NCBI RefSeq assembly: GCF_000423445.1
Contig: NZ_AUHZ01000017.1
Span: 1 to 57,208, forward strand
Reading direction: 5' to 3'
Origin: Acidipropionibacterium thoenii DSM 20276
Lineage (GTDB): Bacteria > Actinomycetota > Actinomycetes > Propionibacteriales > Propionibacteriaceae
DNA length: 57,208 bases
The notes under the pieces are model-generated. The model made no database searches. It was not told the origin of the DNA and saw only the letters and a program-made list of their open reading frames with translations. Both the position numbers and the translations under genes were made by a program. Within the stretch, counting starts at the first letter, position 1, and every line of letters starts with the position of its first letter. Of the stretch, positions 35,278 to 43,223 are shown piece after piece.

Positions 35278-35353
35278 TGCGCGAATTACTCCGCAGACGG
35301 CGGTTCCTGCAGTCGTGGGTGCACAGACCCCCGTCTGCGGAGTAATTCGCGCA
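35278..35353. repeat. Dispersed inverted repeat, copy 2 (perfect)
   Basis: Two perfectly complementary 23-bp arms (35278-35300 and 35331-35353) around a 30-bp spacer that contains CTGCAG, as copy 3 does. It lies between the MATE stop and the GNAT start. It could fold into a long hairpin and act as a transcription terminator or REP-like element. Confidence 0.88.
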
Positions 35354-35390
35354 CGCATTCGCGGCGACCCGGTGCGTGGGAGAGGATTGA

Positions 35391-35975
35391 GTGGTGGACG
35401 CCACCCCGAGATTCGACTACCAGGTCGGTGCCGCTCCCGCGATCGAGGAGCTGATGGCGCTGTACGCGGCCGTTGGGTGGAGCGGGTACACCGACCACCC
35501 GGAGAAGTTGGCCGCGATTCTGCCCGGGTCGAGCTGGTTCATGACGGCCCGTTGCCGGCACCTGCTGGCCGACGATGCGGCGATCCGTCGGAGAGCTTCC
35601 GGAGCCCCGCCATCCGTGCCGACGCAGTCGGGCGCCTCGCTGTCCGTCGCGACGCGGTCGGGAGCCCCGCTGCCCGTCGCGACGCGGTCGGGAGCCCCGC
35701 ACCACCCCGGCCGGCTCGTCGGGCTGGTGAGAGTGGTCTCCGACGGCTGTTCGGTGGCCCTGGTCCAGGATCTCCTGGTGGCTCCGGCCTTCCAGCGTTG
35801 CGGAATCGGCCGTCGGCTGCTGGATGCGGCGATGACGCGGTTCGCCGATCTGCGCCAGGTCGTGCTCATCACCGATGACGAACCCGCCACCAGGGATTTC
35901 TACCGGGCCTGCGGCCTGTCGACGCTGGCCGAGACCCAGGGTCTGGGCTTCATCCGGTACAACCTCTCAGCCTGA
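35391..35975 (+). CDS. GNAT-family N-acetyltransferase with a decapeptide-repeat insert
   Basis: A 194-residue acetyltransferase. Acetyl-CoA binding motif A is VQDLLVAPAFQRCGIGRRLLDAAM, and ATRDFYRACGL is the C-terminal GNAT motif. Between the N-terminal helices and the first core strands lies an insert of about 35 residues made of a 10-residue repeat (GASLSVATRS, GAPLPVATRS and a diverged first copy). AGAGGA lies four bases before tandem GTG codons at 35391 and 35394. The substrate is unknown. Confidence 0.87.
   Translation: MVDATPRFDYQVGAAPAIEELMALYAAVGWSGYTDHPEKLAAILPGSSWFMTARCRHLLADDAAIRRRASGAPPSVPTQSGASLSVATRSGAPLPVATRSGAPHHPGRLVGLVRVVSDGCSVALVQDLLVAPAFQRCGIGRRLLDAAMTRFADLRQVVLITDDEPATRDFYRACGLSTLAETQGLGFIRYNLSA
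35601..35699 (+). repeat. 30-bp in-frame tandem repeat inside the GNAT gene
   Basis: Copies start at 35601, 35631, 35661 and, partially, 35691. The last two full copies are nearly identical (CCGTCGCGACGCGGTCGGGA). The period is a multiple of three, so copy-number change would keep the frame and lengthen a surface loop. Confidence 0.9.
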
Positions 35976-36036
35976 TCCCTGCCAGGTAGGCGCGGCCGTC
36001 GCGCCGAGGGGGTCGGCGACGTGCGGGGGAGGGTGA

Positions 36037-36290
36037 TGCGCAAATTACTCCGCAGACGGGGGTCTGTGCACTCACAGCTGCAGGAACCCCTGCGTGCGGA
36101 GTGATCTGTGCACTCACAGCTGCAGGGACCCCTGTCTGCGGAGTGATCTGTGCGCTCACAGCTGCAGGGACCCCTGTCTGCGGAGTGATCTGCGCACCCA
36201 CAACTGCAGGAACCCCTGTCTGCGGAGTGATCTGCGCACCCAGGACTGCAGGAATCCCTGTCTGGGGAGGGATCTGCGCACGTGGTCGCG
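36037..36290. repeat. Dispersed inverted repeat copy 3 with a 42-bp tandem array
   Basis: The left arm TGCGCAAATTACTCCGCAG starts at 36037. The opposite arm is repeated five times at an exact 42-bp period: GTGATCTG or its variant at 36101, 36143, 36185, 36227 and 36269, each with the same upstream TGCGGA-type flank and CTGCAGG spacer. It fills most of the 328-bp gap between the convergent GNAT and SbcC-like genes. The units are direct repeats without variable spacers of CRISPR type. Confidence 0.9.
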
Positions 36291-36303
36291 GCGACCGGGC
36301 CAC

Positions 36304-39063
36304 TCACCGGAAGGGGACGTGGACGGCATCCAGCCCGTCGTAGCGCTCCGGGGCACTGGTGAGGACGATGACCTGATTGCTGCGCGAGCCGGTGGCCACC
36401 TCCTTGAGCACCCGGGCGGTGCGCACCCGGTCGGAGTAGACCAGCGCGTCGTCCAGGATCACCGGGACACCGTCGGCGGGATCCACCAACTGGGCGGTCG
36501 CCAGCCGGACCACCAGGCCGAGCTGCTCCTTGGCGCCGGTGGACAGCTGGTCCCAGTCCAGCCACGCCCCGTTGAGCAGTCGCTGGGTGACCGTGAGGGA
36601 GTCGTCGACATGGACGGCCAGGTCGCCTCCGAAGACGGCGCGCCCCAGTCTCTCGATCTCGCGGGTGAACGGTTCTCGATACCGCCGGTGCTCCTCATCG
36701 CGGTGCCGGATCAGGGTGTCGTGGAGCAACCTGGCGGCCTCCGCTCGGCGAGTGAGCGCCGTGGTCTCGATCCCGGCCCGGTGCAGCCTGCCTGCCAGCT
36801 CGTCGCAGGTGTCCTGGCGCCCCTCCCGGTCCAGCCCCCGCAACTGGCCGGTGAGCTCCGCCCGGTGGGACTTGGCCAGGGCGAGCCTCTCGGTGGCGCG
36901 GGAAAACCTCCGGGCGGACCCCTCGGCAGCCTCTCGCACCTCCTCGGGGGCATGATCTGCCAGCTCCTGGGTGGCGCGTTCGAGGTGATCGGCAGCGTCG
37001 TGATGAGCCTGTGTCGCGGCTCGGGCGTTCTCGGCGAGATCCTCATCGCTGATCTGACGGCGGGACTCGGCCAGTCTGGATTCCAGCCGATCGACCAGCT
37101 CGTGAACGGCCCTCAGGGTGGACTCCGCCCCGGAGGCGCTCGCCTTGGCCTGGCCACGACGCTCCGAGACGGTGTCGCGGGCCGAGCGGGCGGTCTTCTC
37201 CTCCAGCTCCGAGGCCTCCAGTTCGGACTCGGTGGCGGCGACCTGCTCATCGGCCCGGGACAGCGACTGGGGCAGATCCTCGGTGTCGACCGGCACCGAG
37301 GCGGCGACGATCTGGTCGCGCAGCTCCATGATGTGGGCCAGGGTGACCTCCTCACCGAGATCCGAACCCACCTCCGTGCCGGCCTCGGCAAGCTCGCGGG
37401 ACAGCCGCTTGCGCAGATCCTTGACAGCGGCCTGGTCGCGGCGACGCTTGTCCAGCAGGTCCCGCGCCTGCTCGACCGAGGCGGCCCCGATCGGTTCCAG
37501 AGCCTTGGCCAGGGCAGCCTCGGCATCCTGGACCTGCCGGGCAAGATCGTCGACATCGGAGGCCGGCGTCACCGTGATCCGCCAGGCCCGGTCGATCTCG
37601 ACGGTGGTCGATCGGTCGATCGGCCGGTCGATCCGCTGATCCTGAGCTGCTCGATGGTCCTCCGCGCCGGTGGTCTCTGATCCGCTCCCGGCTTCGGGAG
37701 CCGCCAGCAGCACCCCGTCGACAGTCAGTTGCGGTGCCTGATCGCTCAGCCGGGTCAGCGTCATCCGCGGGCTGGCGCTGTCCAGCCGGATCCGGGCCTC
37801 GGTGAGGGTCTTCTCGGCCGTGTCCGCCGACGTGATGGCGGCGCTGCTGGCCGGATTGGAGGCCACCTCGCCCTCGGCCTTCCGAAGCTCGCTCTGCAGG
37901 GTGCTGAGCCGGGAGATCAGCTGGTCGAGACGGTCCAACCGGGCACGATCGCGCAGCGCGGCCGCCCGACGTCTGGCCTCCTCCCAGGCTGTTCGGTCTC
38001 GCCGGACCTGGTCGTCGGCTGCCCGCCAGGCCCGGTCGGCCTCGGCGTACTCGGCCTCCACCTGGTCGACCGCGGCGAGCGCCTCGGAGGCCGCCGCGCC
38101 GGCGGTCTGCTCCTGCTGGCGCGCCTCGGCCAGCTCCCGGACCGCCGCGCTCCTGTCGTCACGAGCCCGCACGACACCGTCAAGGTCGCGCCGGGCGTCC
38201 TTCTCGGCCCGGGCGGCCTCAGTGGCGGCGCGCTCCACAGCCTCCAGGGCGGTGAGATCGGCGGCGTCCCGATCCGCCTGCACCCGCAACCCGCCGACCA
38301 CCTTCTGCTGGGCCTCGAGGTCCTCCCGGGTGGCCTCCAGGTCTGCGACGACGGAGTCGACCTCGGCCACCTTCTGCTGGGCCCCGAGGTACTCCGTCTG
38401 CAGGGCGTCGAGTTCCTCAGTGGCGGCCTTGAGGGCCTTGCCCGGCTTTCCGGTGGGCGTCCAGTACTGCTCGTACTCGTGCTGGACGGCGGCCAGCAGA
38501 CTCTCCCCGTCACGATCAGCACCGGTCGCAGATCCGGGGTCGGGGGTGGCGACGTCGTCGGTGGACTGGTGGCAGACCGCCCGGTCCAGGGCGGTGGTGA
38601 GGGCTGTGGAGGATCGCAGCGAGAAGGCCTCCAGGCTGCCGGCCTGCATCAATCGCAGCGCACGCCACAGCGTGTCGTCGGTCCCCTTCCAGATCGTGGC
38701 CATCGCATCAGTGGCCTCCTCGCCGGTGAGGATCTGCCCGCTCCGCGGCCCCGACAGGAACTCCAGGCGGGCCTGGGGTTGGCAGAGGAACTGCTTGGAG
38801 TGGCGCAGCCGCACTCCGCCGACGGTCATCTCGGCCTCCACCACCACGGGCAGATCGGTGCCGTAGGGCTGGGCCTGACGCACCCGGGTGGCCTTCGAAC
38901 CGGCCTTGAGACGGGAGTCCAGCAGGAGGTCCAGAGCCTCGACCATGGAGGTCTTGCCGACCTCATTGAGCCCCTCGGCGATGACCAGGCCGGAGTCGGG
39001 AAGGGTGAGGGTGCGCGACGAGATGGACTTGAAGTTCTCGACGTGGAGCCGGTGGAGTCTCAT
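36304..39063 (-). CDS. SbcC/YhaN-like SMC-type ATPase
   Basis: A 919-residue Rad50-family ATPase partner of the nuclease encoded upstream. Walker A is GLNEVGKTS at residues 31-39 in an N-terminal ATPase half. A long coiled coil rich in Glu, Arg and Ala spans about 190-780. The C-terminal half has the signature LSTGAKEQLGL and Walker B VILDDALVYSD. I see no CxxC zinc hook at the coiled-coil apex, unlike classical SbcC; this agrees with the YhaN type. The ATG overlaps the SbcD-like stop by 4 bp. Confidence 0.85.
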   Translation of the reverse strand: MRLHRLHVENFKSISSRTLTLPDSGLVIAEGLNEVGKTSMVEALDLLLDSRLKAGSKATRVRQAQPYGTDLPVVVEAEMTVGGVRLRHSKQFLCQPQARLEFLSGPRSGQILTGEEATDAMATIWKGTDDTLWRALRLMQAGSLEAFSLRSSTALTTALDRAVCHQSTDDVATPDPGSATGADRDGESLLAAVQHEYEQYWTPTGKPGKALKAATEELDALQTEYLGAQQKVAEVDSVVADLEATREDLEAQQKVVGGLRVQADRDAADLTALEAVERAATEAARAEKDARRDLDGVVRARDDRSAAVRELAEARQQEQTAGAAASEALAAVDQVEAEYAEADRAWRAADDQVRRDRTAWEEARRRAAALRDRARLDRLDQLISRLSTLQSELRKAEGEVASNPASSAAITSADTAEKTLTEARIRLDSASPRMTLTRLSDQAPQLTVDGVLLAAPEAGSGSETTGAEDHRAAQDQRIDRPIDRSTTVEIDRAWRITVTPASDVDDLARQVQDAEAALAKALEPIGAASVEQARDLLDKRRRDQAAVKDLRKRLSRELAEAGTEVGSDLGEEVTLAHIMELRDQIVAASVPVDTEDLPQSLSRADEQVAATESELEASELEEKTARSARDTVSERRGQAKASASGAESTLRAVHELVDRLESRLAESRRQISDEDLAENARAATQAHHDAADHLERATQELADHAPEEVREAAEGSARRFSRATERLALAKSHRAELTGQLRGLDREGRQDTCDELAGRLHRAGIETTALTRRAEAARLLHDTLIRHRDEEHRRYREPFTREIERLGRAVFGGDLAVHVDDSLTVTQRLLNGAWLDWDQLSTGAKEQLGLVVRLATAQLVDPADGVPVILDDALVYSDRVRTARVLKEVATGSRSNQVIVLTSAPERYDGLDAVHVPFR

Positions 39064-40358
39064 CGGCCGGCCCCCGTGACGCTGATCTGGTCGGTGAGGC
39101 GACGCAGCAGGCCCAGGGCGTCGGCGGCGGTCGATGCCGTGGGCGGCGGGCTGGAGGTGGTGGGGCCAGATGCCGCTGAGCCGGTGCTGGTGAGGCCGGG
39201 CCCCGAGCCAGCCGGGCTCGCCCACTCGGTGAGCTCCTGTGCCGCCGAGGCCGCCCAGCTGGGAAGATCCAGCCCGGCCAGATCCTCGGTGTCGGGCAGC
39301 ACCACCAGATCGTGGCGGTCCTCGCTGGGTTCCAGACTGGCGAAGTTCTCCGCCTGGGAGTCGAGAACCGACTCCAGCCGGGCGTTCTGGGAGACCGTCA
39401 GACCACCGTGCAGGTCGTAGCGGATGATGGTCCGGGCCGGGTCGTCGAAGCTCGCGAGCTCGGCCGCCAGAGCGTCGACATCCTCCTCGGTCGACATCTG
39501 ACGACTCACCCTGGCGTGCAGCCAGCGCCCCACCGGCAGGGCGGTGGCGCGCACCCTGTCCTCGTCGATCTCGACGAGATCGACGCTGCCGCGACCCGGA
39601 TCGGTGAACCGGGTGGTCTCCTGGGTGCCGCAGTAACGGATCGGCGAGGACGGGTCCTCGGGCCAGCGGATGTGCCGGTCGCCCAGAGCGACGTAGCTCA
39701 GCAACCCGTCGGCCACCGCGGCATCCAGGGCCGCCTTGTCGATGACGACCTCCCCGGCGTCCTGGCCCGACAGGCCGGGGAGCTGGCCGTGGGCGACCAG
39801 GATCCGCATGACGTCCGCGTCCAGTTCGCCTCTCTCGGAGCGTTCGGCGAGCTCGTCGAGCGCCGGGGCCACCGGATCGGCCGAGGGGTGCCGGGATCTC
39901 AACGGGACGCCGATGATCTCGACAGCGCCGCCGGAGCCGCTGCTGCCGGCGCCATCGGCTGACGCCGAGCAGTCGATCCGGATCGGGGCCGAGTCGCGCA
40001 ACACCGTGACATTGTCGGGGCAGGCCTGCACGAAGTCGGCCCGGTCCCAGATGCAGCCGGGCTCCAGAGAGTCGTGGTTGCCGGGCAGCAGGAGGACCGG
40101 CAGGCCGATCGAGGCCATCGCACTGCAGGCCCTCGAGATCACCTGACGGGACACGTTCTGGGTCTCGAAGACGTCGCCGGCGACCAGCACGAAGGCACAG
40201 TGACGGTCCCTCGCCAGCTCACCCATCCGGCGCACGGCGTCGATCCGATCGGAGCTGAAGCGGGCCTGGGGGTCGTCCTCGGCGCCGCGACGGCGTGCCA
40301 GGTAGTGCCTCGTCATGCCGAGCTGCCAGTCCGAGGTGTGCAGGAATGTCAGGGTCAT
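39060..40358 (-). CDS. SbcD/YhaO-like metallophosphoesterase exonuclease
   Basis: A 432-residue Mre11-family nuclease. Metal-binding motifs appear in order: FLHTSDWQLG (Asp, His), LVAGDVFE (Asp), LPGNHDS (Asn, His), and later ILVAHGQ. The C-terminal part would bind the SbcC-like partner. GGAGGGCCCG precedes the ATG. Together the two proteins should process DNA ends, hairpins or palindromes, notable in a window with several palindromic repeats, though that link is only circumstantial. Confidence 0.9.
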   Translation of the reverse strand: MTLTFLHTSDWQLGMTRHYLARRRGAEDDPQARFSSDRIDAVRRMGELARDRHCAFVLVAGDVFETQNVSRQVISRACSAMASIGLPVLLLPGNHDSLEPGCIWDRADFVQACPDNVTVLRDSAPIRIDCSASADGAGSSGSGGAVEIIGVPLRSRHPSADPVAPALDELAERSERGELDADVMRILVAHGQLPGLSGQDAGEVVIDKAALDAAVADGLLSYVALGDRHIRWPEDPSSPIRYCGTQETTRFTDPGRGSVDLVEIDEDRVRATALPVGRWLHARVSRQMSTEEDVDALAAELASFDDPARTIIRYDLHGGLTVSQNARLESVLDSQAENFASLEPSEDRHDLVVLPDTEDLAGLDLPSWAASAAQELTEWASPAGSGPGLTSTGSAASGPTTSSPPPTASTAADALGLLRRLTDQISVTGAGR

Positions 40359-40424
40359 CGGGCCCTCCTCGATGGGTCGAGGATCACTCTAGAGAAGGGC
40401 ACCGACAACTCCTCGCGGCCGGGG

Positions 40425-40967
40425 TCAGGCCTTGATCGCGCTGATCTCCAGCTCCAGGGTGATCTCGTCGCTGACCAGCACGCCACCGGTCTCCAGGGCG
40501 GCGTTCCAGGTGATGCCGAAGTCCTTGCGGGAGATCTTGGTCTTGCCCTCGAAGCCGATCCGGGTGTTGCCGAAGGGGTCCTTGGCCTCGCCGTCGAACT
40601 CGAAGGGGATGGTGACCGACTTGGTGATGCCCTTGATCGTGAGGTCGCCGGTCAGCTCGAGGTCCTCGCCGGAGACCGCGGCACCGGTGGAGACGAAGGT
40701 GATGGTCGGGTACTTGTCGACCTCCAGGAAGTCGCCGGACTTGATGTGGCCGTCACGGTCGGCGACGCCGGTGGTGAAGGAGTCGGTCTTGATGGTCACC
40801 GAGACGGCGGCCGAGGAGGGGTCGGCGCCGTTGCCCGAGGCGGTGCCCTCGAAGTCGGTGAAGGAGCCGCGGACCTTGGTCACCATCGCGTGGCGGGTGA
40901 CGAAGCCCAGCCGGGTGTGGGCGGGATCCAGGGTGTAGGAGCCATTGAGTTCGCTGAGAGTGGTCAT
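40425..40967 (-). CDS. YceI-family lipid-binding protein
   Basis: A 180-residue lipocalin-like beta-barrel. YceI hallmarks are YTLDPAHTRLGFVTRHAMVTKVRGSF at the start, SGDFLEVDKYPTITF, and GDLTIKGITKSVTIPFEF. The family binds isoprenoid quinones or similar lipids. No signal peptide is present, so this member is cytosolic. AAGGAGAACCCC precedes the ATG. It is divergent from a MarR gene 110 bp away and is probably controlled by it. Confidence 0.92.
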   Translation of the reverse strand: MTTLSELNGSYTLDPAHTRLGFVTRHAMVTKVRGSFTDFEGTASGNGADPSSAAVSVTIKTDSFTTGVADRDGHIKSGDFLEVDKYPTITFVSTGAAVSGEDLELTGDLTIKGITKSVTIPFEFDGEAKDPFGNTRIGFEGKTKISRKDFGITWNAALETGGVLVSDEITLELEISAIKA

Positions 40968-41032
40968 GGGGTTCTCCTTGTGGTCGAGAGCAGTCGGTCG
41001 GTGAGTTGCTGCGGACCGAGGTGCTGGGAAGG

Positions 41033-41077
41033 GTCAAGTGGTTGACGCGTCACTCATCATGGCGCACACTTGGTGAC
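41033..41077 (+). promoter_or_regulatory. Promoter with operator for the MarR gene
   Basis: TTGACG (41042-41047), a 17-bp spacer and CACACT (41065-41070), followed by seven bases and the ATG, form a well-spaced sigma-70-type promoter for a leaderless message. GTCAAGTGGTTGAC (41033-41046), a perfect 5-4-5 inverted repeat, overlaps the -35, the expected place for MarR autorepression. Confidence 0.65.
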
Positions 41078-41617
41078 ATGTCAACTATGGAGCCCACGAA
41101 TTATTCCAGCTCGGCTCCGCGGGGGAGGATGAGCGACATGAGTGAGGACACCCCGTGGCTCGACGACCATCAACAGCGCGTCTGGAGACTGTGGCTCGAG
41201 GTCACCAATGGCCTTCCGGTGCTGCTCAACCGGGAACTGGCCACCGACTCGGAGCTGTCCCTCCAGGACTTCGAGGTGCTGGTCTTCCTCTCCGAGACCG
41301 AGGACCACTCGATGAGGGTGGTCGCCCTGGCCGACGCCATGCACTGGGAGCGCTCCCGGCTGTCCCATCAGCTCACCCGGATGGAGAAGCGTGGCCTGCT
41401 CTTCCGTGAGTCCTGCTGCACCGACGGCCGCGGCCAGCTGGTGCGGCTGTCGGACAGCGGGTGGGAGGCCGTGGTGGCCGCCGCGCCGGGCCACGCCGGA
41501 CTGGTGCGCCGGGTGGTCTTCGGTGGTCTGAACATGGATCACCTCGAGGAGCTGGAACAGATCCTCGGCCACATCAGCGCCACGATGGCCGCCGAGCGCG
41601 AGGCCCTTGAGGGCTGA
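41078..41617 (+). CDS. MarR-family regulator
   Basis: A 179-residue winged-helix regulator. DNA-binding segment: LSLQDFEVLVFLSETEDHSMRVVALADAMHWERSRLSHQLTRMEKRGL, then the wing near ESCCTDGRGQLVRLSDSG. Start taken at ATG 41078 (MSTMEPTNYS), seven bases after a CACACT -10. It is divergent from the YceI gene, with an operator-like repeat in the shared region, so it probably represses itself and YceI. The adjacent Cys-Cys pair in the wing could serve as a redox switch (inference). Confidence 0.9.
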   Translation: MSTMEPTNYSSSAPRGRMSDMSEDTPWLDDHQQRVWRLWLEVTNGLPVLLNRELATDSELSLQDFEVLVFLSETEDHSMRVVALADAMHWERSRLSHQLTRMEKRGLLFRESCCTDGRGQLVRLSDSGWEAVVAAAPGHAGLVRRVVFGGLNMDHLEELEQILGHISATMAAEREALEG

Positions 41618-41710
41618 GGGCGGCGTCCCAGGGTCTGGGGCGCCGCGACGGGACGGGATACGGGGCAATAGCCTCAGTCGTTGGTATTCCGTCGTGTCAG
41701 AGGAGCTCAC

Positions 41711-43174
41711 GTGTCCAGCAGGTCCCGCCACTCGCAGGCATCCGTCGACCAACGAGAGGCAGCCCCCGCACCGAGGATGAAGGGCCGCCATCTGGTGATG
41801 ATGAGCCTCGGCAGCGCGATCGGCACCGGCCTCTTCCTGGGCTCCGGCAAGGGCATCGCCGCCGCCGGACCCTCTGTGCTGGTGGCCTATGTGGTGGCCG
41901 GGCTGGTGGTCATCGCCATCATGCGGATGCTCGGCGAGATGGTCGCAGCCCACCCCGACTCCGGAGCCTTCTCCGTCTACACCTCCCGCGCCATGGGCCC
42001 GGCTGCCGGATTCGCGATGGGGTGGGTCTGGTGGGTGGAGCTGGCCGTGGTGGTGGCGGCCGAGGGCACCGCCGCCGCCCAGATCTTCCTGGCCGCCTGG
42101 CCGATCGCCCCCGACTGGCTGCTCACCCTCGTGTTCATGGTGGTGCTCACCGTCATCAACCTGCTGGGGGTCGACAAGTTCGGCGAGTTCGAGTTCTGGT
42201 TCGCCCTCATCAAGGTGGCCGCCGTGGTCGGCTTCCTGATTGTCGGCGTCCTGCTGCTGTGCGGGGCGCTGCCCACCCCGGCTCCTGGCCTGACCAATTT
42301 CCTGCACCATGGCGGGTTTGTGCCCAACGGCTGGCCGGGGGTGGCCACCGGTCTGCTCATCGTGATCTTCGCCTTCGGCGGTATCGAGATCGTCGCGGTC
42401 GCCGCTGCGGACACCGAGAATCCACGCCAGCACATCGGCAAGGCCATCAACACCATCATCTGGCGGATCCTGGTCTTCTACATGGGGTCGGTGGCCATCA
42501 TGGTCTTCGCGCTGCCCTGGGACGATCCCAAGCTGGCCAGTTCCCCATTCGTGGCGGTGCTCTCGCTGGCCCGGATCCCCGGTGCCGACGCCGTGCTCAC
42601 CCTCATCATCGTGCTGGCCATCCTCAGCTCCCTCAATGCCAACCTGTACGGCGACTCCCGGATGCTCTGCTCCCTGGCCCAACGCGGTATGGCGTCGAAG
42701 GTCGTGATGCGCAAGGGGCGCCGCAATGTCCCGGTGGCCGCCGTGCTGTCGAGCGTCGCCTTCGGCTATGTGTGCGTCGTCCTCACCTACATCTGGGGCG
42801 CCAAGGTGCTGGACGTGCTGCTCAACATCGTGGGCTCCACGATCATCGTCACCTATCTGTTCACCATCTCCTCGCAGATCATCCTGAGACGCCGCGCCGA
42901 GAAGCACGGGGAGACGCTGCCCTTCAGGATGTGGGGCTACCCCTACCTGTCGTGGCTCACGCTCGTGGTGCTCATCGGGATCATCGGGCTGGGCATGACC
43001 GACGCCGGGGTCCGCAGCCAGATCCTGGCCACCTTCGGGCTGACCGTCGTGCTCTTCGTCATCGGCATCGTCCGCACGCGGCAGCTCGGCCAGGACCCGT
43101 TCAAGCCCGTCGTCACCCCCGGAGACCGGCTCGTCGACGCCGACCCGGCCGCCGAGCCCGCCGGGGAGGTCTGA
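41711..43174 (+). CDS. Amino-acid permease (APC superfamily, AAT-like)
   Basis: A 487-residue transporter with 12 predicted helices. APC signatures are LGSAIGTGLFLGSGKGIAAAGPSVL in helix 1 and FAFGGIEIVAVAAADTENPR in helix 6. The sequence GRRNVPVAAVL and the overall pattern suggest the GABA/proline/aromatic permease branch; the exact substrate is open. GAGGAG lies seven bases before the GTG at 41711, which fixes the start. It sits alone between a MarR gene and a convergent AAA gene. Confidence 0.9.
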   Translation: MSSRSRHSQASVDQREAAPAPRMKGRHLVMMSLGSAIGTGLFLGSGKGIAAAGPSVLVAYVVAGLVVIAIMRMLGEMVAAHPDSGAFSVYTSRAMGPAAGFAMGWVWWVELAVVVAAEGTAAAQIFLAAWPIAPDWLLTLVFMVVLTVINLLGVDKFGEFEFWFALIKVAAVVGFLIVGVLLLCGALPTPAPGLTNFLHHGGFVPNGWPGVATGLLIVIFAFGGIEIVAVAAADTENPRQHIGKAINTIIWRILVFYMGSVAIMVFALPWDDPKLASSPFVAVLSLARIPGADAVLTLIIVLAILSSLNANLYGDSRMLCSLAQRGMASKVVMRKGRRNVPVAAVLSSVAFGYVCVVLTYIWGAKVLDVLLNIVGSTIIVTYLFTISSQIILRRRAEKHGETLPFRMWGYPYLSWLTLVVLIGIIGLGMTDAGVRSQILATFGLTVVLFVIGIVRTRQLGQDPFKPVVTPGDRLVDADPAAEPAGEV

Positions 43175-43223
43175 GATTCGAGTGACGAGCCCTTCCTCGT
43201 GTTGAGCGACGCGGGGCGGGGCG

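Noticed and set aside
36037-36290. CRISPR array
   Set aside because: Units of 42 bp are directly contiguous and similar over the whole period, with no unique spacers and no cas genes nearby.
36094-37680. Plus-strand open frame starting with a 14-residue repeat
   Set aside because: The repeat is the non-coding 42-bp array read in frame, and the rest lies antisense to the SbcC-like gene.
37729-39420. Long plus-strand frame opposite the SbcC/SbcD-like genes
   Set aside because: Antisense to well-supported coding sequence; Gly/Leu-rich product without motifs.
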